64,000 nucleotides of DNA. It comes from Ptiloglossa arizonensis (Eukaryota; Arthropoda; Insecta; Hymenoptera; Colletidae). Within the stretch, counting starts at the first letter, position 1. Each line of letters begins with the position of its first letter. Under the pieces are notes generated by a model. The model searched no databases. It had not been told where the DNA came from and was given only the letters and a program-made list of their open reading frames with translations. A program made the translations under genes and the position numbers. Of the stretch, positions 1 through 21,300 are shown one piece after another. The stretch is taken from positions 7,168,811 through 7,232,810 of the forward strand of contig NC_135058.1 of NCBI RefSeq assembly GCF_051014685.1, in the 5' to 3' direction.

Positions 1-697
1 TAATAATCAAAGTAATTTTATTAACGGGTTAGTTGAATTAATAGTTTGATGTGCTCTCATTGTTGTTGCAAAAGGTATTTTTAATTTATATAAATTTTTG
101 TACATTTTTATATAAATACTCCATGGAAACTTATACACGTGAATAATATATTTAGGGTTATAAATACCCTATAAAAAAAAATATTTCTTAACTGTATTCC
201 TGTTTTTTTTTTTAATCTCATGTTATTTTTAATTTATATTGGTTTTCCTCTTCAAAACGAGACTAGAAATGTAACTGTATAAAATTTAATATTACATGTA
301 AATAATTATTTTTCAAAATTAAAAAACGTTAATTTTCGAATGTAGGTAGAGAATTTTAAACCATTTTACTTTTGCTAACTTCAGATTGAAGTAACGTTTA
401 CAACTGTTTGGCGCCTATGCAGAAGATAAGACAGTGTTTGCAAGAAAATATATGTAAAATATGTATATAATATATTTTAGTAAAAGTAACAATGATATTA
501 TATCGTATGCTTTGAAAAACACGTGTAGTTGCTAGAAATATGCATTTTCAGAAAATTTATAATCATCTTGTGTGATCATCGTACATTGTATTTAATACGC
601 ATTTGCGAATTACACGACGAATAAATACTCAATTTTTCATATAGAATGTGTTTTCAAGATTGTTAATCACTTTAATGATTGCTAAAACTTCCAAAAA
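1..697. other. AT-rich region upstream of the BLM gene
   Basis: No coding sequence is supported here. The stretch is very AT-rich with poly-A and poly-T runs. It must hold the 5' UTR and promoter of the RecQ helicase gene that starts at 698, but I see no single convincing TATA or initiator element. Confidence 0.6.
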
Positions 698-6110
<5,413 letters not shown>

Positions 6111-6314
6111 TGCACTGCTTTGTATCATATATTTTTATTCATAGTTGTGTGACATAAAGATTGTGACTGTTTTATATAAATCAGGATATAATGTATCAAT
6201 ATTCAGAGAAAGTTGACATTTTTACCATTTTAGAATTAAAAACAATGCAACAGTATTATGTATCATTTTTGTAAGAAATGTTCACCAAATCTGTATATAT
6301 ATATAAAGTTTTGT

Positions 6315-6320
6315 AATAAA
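6315..6320 (+). terminator. Candidate polyadenylation signal of BLM
   Basis: An AATAAA hexamer lies 205 bases after the BLM stop codon, in AT-rich DNA. A TTTATT (AATAAA on the minus strand) at 6325-6330 could serve SDHAF2, so the two convergent transcripts may end within a few bases of each other or overlap. Confidence 0.45.
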
Positions 6321-6621
6321 AAGATTTATTTTTAACAATGATTTAAAACAAATGTGTGGATCCTAGTGTGCAATTACATGTTTGAAAAAATATTAGAAAA
6401 CAATATTTGCATTCTTTATCAATCAAAATATTTATATTCAATTTATACTATAATAAATATTACATATCTATGTACATATTCTTAAAATAAATATTCAATA
6501 TTTCAACAAATAAATAATATGTGAGTATATTAATGTAACTTTACTTTCAGTAAAGCAATAAATTAAAAAGTATATTACATATTAAAACACTTAAATACTT
6601 TGCAATTAAACACTATAAAGT

Positions 6622-7234
6622 TTATAACTCTGGTTGCATTATTCTTGCTTGACGATCTTCATTCTTTATATGTTTTTTTAATAAATCCATAACTTCGTTA
6701 TCGAATTCAGGTGGAGTTGGCTTTGCACCTGTAGCCCAATAAAATATGTCCCAATCATTTGATGGCAAATTTATGAGACGATCATATAATTGTAATTGTT
6801 CACCATTAAAACCAGATAAATACTTCTTAGCAAATGTACTTAAAAGAAGACCATTTTCTAACATGCCACGTTTTCGAGATTGATACACTAACCTGTAAGA
6901 AATAAAGTATTTTGTAATTACAGTTTTATGTTAATCAGTATTTTCGTTATTACCTAGCTCTTTTAATATCTATATTCTCTTCATTACGTTCAATATATGG
7001 TGGTATGTTCGGTTCATGACTTAACGGATGAATTATATCTTGTAATTCATCTTTACATCTTGCACAACTTGTTGAAACACTTCTTACCAAGTGTACAGGT
7101 TTAACCTTAAATTATGTATTGTTACGATATTAATCGGTTAATTTAATAATATTAGTATAATTATTATTTAATATGCTTTATACATATATATTATCACTTA
7201 CTACTGATATAATAGATTTTACCAAAATATTCAT
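6622..7234 (-). CDS. SDHAF2: Succinate dehydrogenase assembly factor 2, mitochondrial (3 exons)
   Basis: Mitochondrial matrix factor that promotes covalent FAD attachment to the SDHA flavoprotein subunit and so complex II assembly. Coding exons on the minus strand: 7234-7202, 7105-6954, 6892-6622; borders are GT-AG and phases match, giving 151 residues. The protein has the family (Sdh5/YgfY) signature [12 protein letters not shown] followed by [20 protein letters not shown], as in human SDHAF2. The N-terminus ([10 protein letters not shown], then VKPVHLVRS) has basic and hydroxylated residues without acids, fitting a mitochondrial presequence. The first coding exon is only 33 bases. The start ATG at 7234 is 563 bp from the start of the divergent helicase gene, suggesting a shared promoter. 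The 3' end faces the BLM 3' end. Confidence 0.93.
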
Positions 7235-7797
7235 TCCCGTTACTTAATTTCTTACGTTTAAGAAGCAAAATTGGAGGAGACAATTTTATAATACTAGGAT
7301 CAACCAGTCTGATTATATATAACTATTTATATTAGTTATATTGTTATTAGATATTTGTTAATATTCGTTTATTTGCTAACTTCTATTACGTATTTTAGGT
7401 TGATATTTTGTTTGTGTTCATAAATTACAAATGATTTTGTTCTATTATAACTTACTGAGTGTCATCATAATAGACTTGTTACTTCAAAATTGGTTCAAAC
7501 ATAACCTTAATTGTTTAGTGCTACTTCTACTAATCGTATTTACTTTAATCAATCACTCATAAATAAAATAGATAAATGTACATAATGAAAACAATAACAA
7601 AATAATATTTCTTTGATAAACAAATTTTTATTATTTATGTAATTAACGTATATTTTATTACTACTTTGAAATATATGTTTATGTATTTTTTTATATCGAT
7701 ATTTATTTATGTAATTGGTGACAAAATTTTTGTGGTTGTTGATTACATTGATCATTTTTTATTTATACTGAATACAAATTGGTTTTAAATAATAATC
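7235..7797. promoter_or_regulatory. Divergent intergenic region between SDHAF2 and HELQ
   Basis: The 563 bp between two head-to-head start codons must carry both 5' UTRs and both promoters. It is AT-rich. I see no CpG cluster and no clear TATA box in a convincing position. No ORF here looks real. Confidence 0.55.
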
Positions 7798-12176
<4,379 letters not shown>

Positions 12177-12258
12177 TTTTTTAAGGAAAGATTTGTATAA
12201 TATGAAAATGTTGACTATAAATTTCCTAATTGTGTATACATACTTTCAAATTTATCCA

Positions 12259-12264
12259 AATAAA
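12259..12264 (+). terminator. Candidate polyadenylation signal of HELQ
   Basis: AATAAA 83 bases after the HELQ stop codon. The opposing RRP8 gene ends at 12606 on the minus strand, and a TTTATT at 12549-12554 is its likely signal on that strand, so the convergent transcripts need not overlap. Confidence 0.45.
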
Positions 12265-12605
12265 TTGACTCATTTTATTTTCTAAGTATGATTACAAAAT
12301 TCATTTAGTTTATTAATTAAATTAAATTTATTTTCTATTGTTACATATTTATTGCAACTTGTGCCAAACAGACCAATGTGTCTTAAGAATAGCACATTGT
12401 TTAAGCAAGCACATACAGTAAGTTTCCAAAGTGTATTTGATGTCATTGTAAGAAAATGCAATATCAAAACATTATGGAACAATATTTATATTTATATTAT
12501 AACTATAGTTATTTTATAAAATACAATATATATGAAAAAAATAATAATTTTATTAAAACAGACATTTTCATAGTATTAATCAAATATTCAAAAATTTCGT
12601 GATCT

Positions 12606-14292
12606 TTATCTTTTTTTATACATACATGGTTTTAAGATAATAGGAGCTAATTTATTTTTCTTACAACTTATATCTTTTTCCTTTTTGAAATCTAAAAAGT
12701 AAAACAAATTATGGGACAAATCTTTCCAAGTATTTTTGAAACCATAATCACTTAATACTTTTATAAAATCTTCTACTTGCTCAAATCGACTTTCGACTTC
12801 AGCTATTTTTAAAATACCACTGAAAACAAAGTTTGTAAATATATTATCTTATTATAATAATAGAAAAATTGTATTAACACTTCAGCTTAATATTAGCATT
12901 TATGAATACTTACTCTTTCTTAAGAACTCTATTTGCTTCTATAATGTAATCTTTAAGATTAGTTCCCATAAGAGATAAACAAAACACAACAACTTGTACT
13001 CCATTTGTTAATAAAGGAGTGTGTGCAATATCACAAACAGTTACATTTTCGTTCAAAGAAACAAAGTCAAAAGAATGCACTTTATGGGTAACAGAAGCAG
13101 CAAGATTAGCTTCTCCACACCCAAAGTCAGCAATAATGTATTCTTTTGGTCTATAATATGAAATAAATAGTTAGTAATTTGTTCAAGTGTTCAAAAATGA
13201 ATTGATATCATAGTAAATTTTATATTAACATTTTTTTAATCGATGATATTATAATGTTGAGAGGATTGATGGGCCATTGTGCAACTTGTTGTCTATATCC
13301 CTCATGGTAGGCCTTGAATGCAACTGGGTCATTTTTGAAGTACTGTTTAGATTCAAAACTTTCACTATTGTACAAAGTTTCGTTTAAATACCTAAATCTA
13401 GATGCTTTTAATTTAACCATCATCCTTTCTCTCAATGATAGTGGTTTTGCATTATTCTTTTCTCTTTTCACTTCTTTCTGTTTTACAACAAGCATTTCTT
13501 CTAACCGTTTAATATCAAAATTATATTTTGTAACTATATTAGGATTGCTCTCTTCTTGAGAAAGAGTCAAAAGCTGTTTTTTCTTTTTTTGTTTCATTTT
13601 TTTTTGTAACACTGGATTCAATTTTGCCACTTCACTTTCCGCTTCTTGCTCTTTTTTCTTTTTATGTTTTATGTTTTTACCATTTTGAACTTTACTTAGA
13701 TTAAACGATCGAGGGCTGTTCTTTCCTTTCATGGAATTTTTATGTATGTTAATCCTTTTGTTAAATTGATCAGGGATTGGATCTACACAATGTTTCTTTT
13801 GTTTATGTTGTTTGTCGTCATTATATTCGTGTTGGTTCGTCTTATTTTTACTTTGAAATTTTGTTTTCTTAATTTCAACCTTATTTTTGATATCTACTAC
13901 CTGTACAATGTTAGAATCAACAAAATTGGCAAATGTACCACTTCTTCCATCTTTACGTAATTGTCTCAATTTCTTTTTAAGCTTTTGTGTATTTCTCTTA
14001 AGTTTACTATTAAGAATTAAATTTGTATCTTTAGCGATAATCGATTTATATTTATTTTCCTTATATTCTTTCCGTTTTCTTTTCTGAAATAATTATATTA
14101 CTTAGGTTACTTAAGTTGAATATAAAATTTGCGAAATTATATATTTAATTTTAGACATTTTATAATTTGGACCTAGATGCGTAAGAATGAGTGATAGATA
14201 TAACAATATTATATAGTTGTATACTTTACCTCGAAAACATTTCTATCAGTATTCTTTGCATTGGAAGCATACTTTTCAAGTTTTTTACACAT
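12606..14292 (-). CDS. RRP8: Ribosomal RNA-processing protein 8, nucleolar SAM-dependent 25S/28S rRNA (m1A) methyltransferase (4 exons)
   Basis: Nucleolar methyltransferase that makes 1-methyladenosine in large-subunit rRNA; the vertebrate protein (nucleomethylin) also acts in rDNA silencing. Coding exons on the minus strand: 14292-14230, 14083-13230, 13150-12914, 12819-12606, in consistent phase, giving 455 residues (human RRP8 is 456). The N-terminal ~220 residues are very lysine-rich with KKKK runs, fitting nucleolar targeting. The catalytic part starts at LSLRERMMVKLKASRFRYLN, then YRQQVAQWPINPL, SAM motif I IADFGCGEAN, and FDFVSLNENVTVCDIAHTPL, ending with a Rossmann C-terminal half (FCLSLMGTNLKDYI). 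The donor after exon 2 (AT|GTTAAT) is weak but is the one that restores frame into motif I. The gene is convergent with HELQ. Confidence 0.94.
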
Positions 14293-17200
14293 TGTTTTTG
14301 TAAGCAGTAATAAATTATGGTAAAAAATTCCCTTAATCTTTATTTCACGTGGTCTACATCACTTCTATACTAACATTCGTAAATAAATAACATTACAAAG
14401 AGTTTAATACTAATGTTTTAAATTTCATCGATAGATGACGCTTAATGTAGACATCTAGCGGAGTATAAATAGAACCACAGACAAAATGTAAAATAGATGT
14501 TTCATCTTACGGAATCTAGAGTTAAAAATGAAATGTAGATTAACTAATATTAACAATTCTAATTGGAATACAATTCTAGTACTATTAAATATAGAGATTA
14601 AAACTATATATAATATATTTTGTTAGTAACCAGTATCATAGATGCGATACAGTATAAATTTTGAGAAATGGAAATGTTGATCTTTGTTTAAAAATAGTGT
14701 TTAAAAATAGTTGTTTAAAAATAACAATTAGACAATGATATAGTAATGTTTCTAATTTGAATTAAATACGGAAATGTTCTTATTTGGGAATTATTCATAT
14801 CATATAGAGGAGAAGTTGGATATTTTCCGATTGCGATAACTACAATCGATACACAATGATGAAAATATCGATAATATTGTTCATATATTGAATATATGTT
14901 ATTGAATATTTGATCATTTTCTATACTGTTCAAGTTTCATGTTCAATTATAAATCTTCCCTGATATTAACTTTTACTGTATGACTGGTTTATGTTATTTA
15001 TCTTGTTGATTCAAAATAAGAAATATGTAGTCGGTATACTTAGTTGTAACTTTTACCGTACTTAGCGCTATAATCTTATTCCTTTCTAAATCGATAACGT
15101 AGGGTGTGACACTGAAATTAATGCGACAGAAAGTTTTATCGTATATTCGATTTATCCTATACCTATACCTCCTCGTCTATAATAGAATTGTGAATATTTT
15201 CTGAAGCTGTTCCTTTCGCACTTACCGTTAATAGTGCTAATAGTGCTAATTTGTGTCATTCTATTCCGAATCGATAACGTAGGATGTAATACCGAAATGG
15301 TAAAAGAACATTCGTATTCCCAAATACTATATCTTGTCTGTGATTGTGATCTTTTCATAACATTTCTTTCGAACTTCTTATTTTTTATTTTTTTATCGAA
15401 TAGAATATATAGAAATAAAAGAAATGTGAATTTTAATTTAAAAAAAGGGGTTTCTAACTCTACAAAATGAGGCTTCCACGACATCAGGAGATATGTAATA
15501 CAGATTTTTACGCATAAGCAATGCAATTTTTTTAAAAACGATGACAAATGTATCAAAATTATTTATTTGCCATATTTGAAAAATATTATATTAAGTTTAG
15601 TGAAGAACGATGTGCATAAATTTAAACAATGTCCGTTTTCTCACACCATCGAGAGATTTTATTTAAAATTACTCGAAGGCAAACATATATATTATATGAT
15701 AATCGATCGTTACTTTTTGTCAATTACAATATGTTAAGCAAAATATGCCATTGCGAGTAAAAAAATGTCGATGTCCTTGAAATACCAAAAATCTGATTGA
15801 CCATAGAAAAAGTCATTGATTAAATAATATTTGTCCTTTGGAAACAATCTACATTCTTACTATCATTCTAGTATTTTTAAACACAGCAGTGTATTCTATA
15901 CAATTTCGTTCAATTATTCGTACCGTAACGATACGTTTAGAAAACTTTATTCGTTAAATCCATTCAAAGCTATCGATCCCAGAAAATATTGTAACGATAA
16001 GTCGCATTCACTTTCACAGTTCGACGAGACAATAGATGGACCGTGGAACGTTTTAACACCACGAATCTGACAATAATTTAAATATTGCATTACAGCTATT
16101 AAACCGAACAGCTTATTAAAATGTTCGAAATCTCGTATATTCTCAGGCCCTACGGTGTAGTATCTTATCCTCTAAGGAAGAAATGATCAAACAACCTTTG
16201 AAACTTTAATATCTCTTTCTTGGGCTTATATTTTAGGAACATGTAAAGGGGATGAAAGCAAAGCAGGGGAAGAAAGAAAGCTATTCATGTACCTCGAAAT
16301 GAATTTATTGAAATGGATCAGAGTTACATACCCACGTATTCTTACATTTCTTTAAAACATAAAATATCTCATACGGTCTTACGTTACTAAAGTTTTTCTG
16401 TGCAACATCATCACCTTTATTCTTATATCACAGTCAGCTCGTATAATCGCGAATATCAATTCAAATGTGCAAAAACTTTTCTCGATTTTCAAAACCAACA
16501 AATATTCTACTTTTTTCCCAGCACGATACAAATTACTATTCTTGCGACATACCCACAGTCAACAATTCTAGAAGATATTTATCGTACCAAAAAACACCTC
16601 GACCCACCCCTGAGTTAGGGGGACTGTGAAAAATAAACTTTCGACTTTAATCTTTCTATCGTAATCGATTAGTTACTCATCCGCGCACATCTATGAATTT
16701 TCCGTGTTCAATTTTATTGGAAAACCGTACATTGTCGTTATGCGATTCGATTCGGTAATATTCTAAAACCAACACGTTCTTGGAACACTTCTCTCAGCCA
16801 CGAGGAGTAAAGAAACATCCTTGTAAATTTAAAAAAAAAAATTTATCAATCGTCCTATTTTGATCGATAAGTGGCTCCTCTGTTTTTATCCAATTAAATT
16901 CTGCAATCGCTCCGCGAAGAAAATACTAATAATCGAAATTATAGTGGAATTTGAAGTTGGCTCCGTGACGTAGGGCTCGATGTAAACAATTTTAAATGTC
17001 TGTTTACCGCAAACCTTGACGCGAGGTACAACCAACTGCAATTGGTTCGCGGTGGATCTCCACGTTTCTTCGAAATCGAACGAAATAATCGCAAAGATGT
17101 CTGTTTATTCGATGGATTCGTTGGAGGGGACGAACGAAATCACATCGAGATGCCAGGATTCTGAACACGGAGGCGGCGACGATCTTAACCTAGTCTCGAT

Positions 17201-18348
17201 CAAAATTTCGACCTGCGATTTATCGCAGTTTTGTTCGAAATCGGTCGACCGACGAGGCAAGCATCAAATTCGAAACTTTTCGATTTGTTTGCACTCAGCC
17301 GCAAGGAGCGATCATTTATCTCCATTCGGGGAACGGTTGTTTGCTTTGCGAGAAACACCCGTGTGTTTATCCATAGATCGCGGAACCAATAGCAAAATAA
17401 TATTTTTCCAAAAATTCCAAATCCGAATTGCAGAAGCATTCTCTTCCAGTTTTACGGTATAAGTTTATACGTCGATTACGGTTTCGAATCTCTTTGGGAA
17501 TGTTTTCCGCTCGAATTATTGCGGTCAATGGCGATCCATAAAATCGAGTTCCCATTTAACCGGAGGTATTTCGGTCTAGAATTTTGAAAACTCGATTGTT
17601 TAACCATTTCCTCAAAGTACACGCCTTCGAAAATATCCGTGCGGAAGGATTTCCACGAGCTCGTAAAATTAACGAAGTTGGAAGCGTTTAAAGGGAACTA
17701 TTCAACCCGTTTTTCTTCAATTAGCATTTTTTAAATCGGTCAACGGTATATTTTTGGCTCAAGTCGACAGATTTACTTCAAATTTGGATCCTCGGTAGAT
17801 GTTTCTTCGTCGCGCGAACTACGAGATTTAAAAATTTGATGTTATTTTTCTATTTTTTCTATCACGTGAAAGGTGAAAAAAACAAGAAAAAATCTACGTT
17901 AAACATTCAAAAGCCTCTATTCTTCTAATTTACAAGATTTGCTTTCCCTCTCTTACACAATCACTCTCGTACTGATTAAAATTCCTTTAGGTTCCTTCTT
18001 ACCACTTTTTCGAAACACGTTTCACCTAAAGTTAAGCAACTCTTACAATTTTTATTCTTCTCGCTCGTAAAAAATCGTGAACCCAGCGCGAGCACGGATA
18101 AATACACGGACGGAAATTACGCGTCGAAAAGTCTCACGGTTTCGTCGGGAAAAAATCAGAAAATGGTCGATGTTTCTCTCGGTCAGATTATCGGTGTAAC
18201 TGGTTAAATGGTCGCAGAATGGTACCTTTCTATTTTGAATATACGCGAGAAAAGAATGGCCGCGGGCGACACGGGACAGGGAGTCATCGATCCGGTCGAA
18301 GGGGAGACTGACTTTCGTTTCGTTTCTTCTTTTCTGGAAACGTTTCAG
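14293..18348. other. Intergenic DNA with change from AT-rich to CpG-rich composition
   Basis: No gene is supported. The first ~2.5 kb is AT-rich like the gene cluster. From about 16.5-17 kb on, CG dinucleotides become very frequent and random ORFs lengthen. A short motif around TCGATAACGTAGG occurs at about 15,091 and again at about 15,271, in otherwise weakly similar flanks. The 5' exon(s) and promoter of the following gene may lie here or further upstream, but I could not identify them. Confidence 0.6.
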
Positions 18349-21300
18349 ATGCCGGATCTAATGAAACCGCGCCGCTCGCTGCTACCGACAAAGACACGGG
18401 GACAGCAGGCAGCAGGAATGCGATAATTGCGAACGGAGGATTCGCAGACGCGTCCAAACGACGGCGCCCGGCGTCCTCGAGGAACAGGAAACGAGACGTC
18501 ACGGATCGCCTTAAGAGAAACGTAAGACCCTGCGTCCCGAAACCGTTGCCAGACGAAGGTACTGGGTGTCTCGAAAACGTCCGTTAACCTTCCAAACTGA
18601 CGTATGCAAAGTGTTAAAATTAATATTTAAGGAAACTCGATATAAGTACAGATTACAGTAGATAGACATCGAATACGTTGAGAGTCGTTCGATCGATGTT
18701 AAAGGGAACGTTCGCGTACTTTGACGTTGTATTAGCCAAAGTTGTTCGAAAAGTGCTCACAATTGATCGAAATACGTTGAGAGATCGGCATCGTCGGGTC
18801 GAGAAACGAGTTTGAAATTTGGTCACGGGTTTGCAAATTATCTCAAATATTCCTGCGTTTGTTCACTCGACAGGTGTGTGTTTTACTCGCCGCATCGAGA
18901 ATGTATTTCTTTGGTCGATAATTGTTAAATTATGGTACGATGATTGTGGTACGAGATAAGTACAATTGTAGATTGTTATCGATTCGTTTTATGATATTGC
19001 GATTCTATTTCTATCGTTAAAGAATCGAACGTTTCTCGATCCACGTTGACCACGTTCGATAAGTTTCGTCGTTCGATGAGAAACGGAGCCATTAGGTTCG
19101 TCGTTTTATTTTTCTAAACACGATACGACTGTTCGATGAATTTGTGGGAAGTTTCGCGTAGATCCATCGACTCGTTCGTATATTTACAGTTGTTCAAAGT
19201 TCGAGTGTCACGCTATCCTTTTACAATAGAGAAACCCGACAAAACTTATCGAACAACCTACCTATTGTTCTCCAAGTTTTTCAAGAAATGATTTCGATCG
19301 TCGACGAGACACCAACGGTGGGTCACTCGTTCTCGGATACACCGAGAACCGATTCTAGATTCCTCCAAGTACTTTCAGTTCCTCGAACTTCGATCATCGA
19401 AAACTGATAAAAAATACCAAGCTGCCACGTTACTCTCGTTCGACGTATTCCTTGAACTTCGATCATCGAAAGCCGATAAAAAAGAATACCTAACTCACTC
19501 TCGCTGGATGTATTCACTGCGCTCCGAAACCGCGTAGTGGCCAGTTCGCGATTGTTTCTCGCGTGACGGTTACTCGTCGGTCGGTCGAGGAAAATCCATT
19601 TCTATCTTTCAGAATGTAAACAGTTTAAAGCGGGAAGAGGGACGCGTCAACAATGGGGTGGCGTCGAGCTGTCCCAAACGTTCCACGAGGACGTTCCCGG
19701 TGAAACGAAGTTCCCGTTCAAAAGAAAACCCGATGCCTACGAAGCCGGACAAAAAGCTTGGCAACGTGCTCGCCCCGAGGATTCAACCGGCGAGGAAGCC
19801 GCGCTCCTATTTGGAGCTTTATCGTCGTAGATTCAGTTAGTTCGAAACGAGATGACGTTCCCTCCTTCTTGGTTCGTGACCGACGCGAAAGTTGGGGGTG
19901 GTCGGCGGCGAGAGGGGGCGTTTGGGGAGGAATCGGTGGAGGCGGATGGGAGCGCGTTTACGCGGAGACGCTCGAAACGGCACCGGGACGATGCAATTTT
20001 CTCCAAGGACGTTTACTTTGGTCGTGATTAGATGTCGTTTCCACGCCGGTGATATATATATATATATACCTGTACGAGGGATTAGAACGCGCACCCGGCC
20101 TTCGCGAGGCGTCCTTTCTCGTTTGTTTCGTTTCTCTTGCCGCGTGTTTGTCGACGCCTACGCCGTACCGTTTTATTGTTATTTGGACGCGTGGAGTCAC
20201 CCCGTGATTCGAAACGGGACGTGGGTTGGTTCGGTGGAAGGATTTTTTTCTTTCCCTTTAAGAAAGGTAATTTTTAAAACGTTACACGCGTCACGGTACA
20301 AGGGACCGAAGATTGCTCGCGGGTTGCCGGACCGGCAGGATCGCGATACCGTAGGGATTCCGGGGGTTTCGACCGGGGGAAGACCCGGGTAACTCGAGGA
20401 ATACGTCACGCTGACGTCAACAATTTTCAACGCGACCGACTTCGAACACGCGTGTATAAATCACGGTTACCAAATGCGCATCGTTGGCTCCAGTCGTGAA
20501 TAATTGCCTGTTTTTTTTTTCGTTCCAAGTTTGTATCTCTTTGGAAGGGGTTGTAAAATAATTCGGTTCGGTAGGTCCTCTTCGTTATCGTTGCATCGTA
20601 AGTCTCGACTGAGAGAGAACTGTGCATCGAAATTTGTTGCGATACATCTTCGAACGATTTACGAACGACCTCTTTGTATTTTTCATAGTTTCGATCGAAT
20701 TCTATCGAGTACGAAAGCTCATTGTACGAGTCGATCTCGAATAATTCGTTAAATTTGTTGCTTTACGGTTGAATGTTTGCAAAATCGTCCAGCTTAAAGC
20801 CACCGTTTGGCCATTGTGTACCGTCCGGGTGGCTCGGCCTTTGTTTCTCGTCTCTCCGCGCAAACCTGCAGGCACGCGTTTCTTTGTCCATTGAACAGAG
20901 GGACAAAGGTAAAAGTAAGAATCGGTTCTGACGCGATTCGCCGTCGGGTGAGTGGTTTTCGGAGACAAGTTGACATTTATCGGACTGTAGCCGCGCAAGA
21001 AACTTCCACGTCGACGATGTTCGAAACGTACGCTTTGAACTGTGCCGCGTACGCGACTCGCTCGTGAATTATCCGCGTATTACGGTGAAGACGAATTTTG
21101 TGGCGATAAATCCGTGTACGTGTTTACGAGAAACGTAGCTTCGAAGATTACGGAAACGTACAATTGGCCCGATTGTTTGCAACGAACTAGGATACCGTCG
21201 GCTACGTATACGACTCCATTTTCAACGTGGATTGAATTAGTATCCGAGACGATTTAAATATCAGGTTGTACGGAAAGTCGTCTCGTTTTCTTTTGGTGGA

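Noticed and set aside
17016..17462. 148-residue ORF considered as the missing first exon of the 18.3-33.1 kb gene
   Set aside because: An internal ATG at 17098 gives a plausible acidic start, but I found no donor in the required phase, so it cannot be joined to the exon at 18349.
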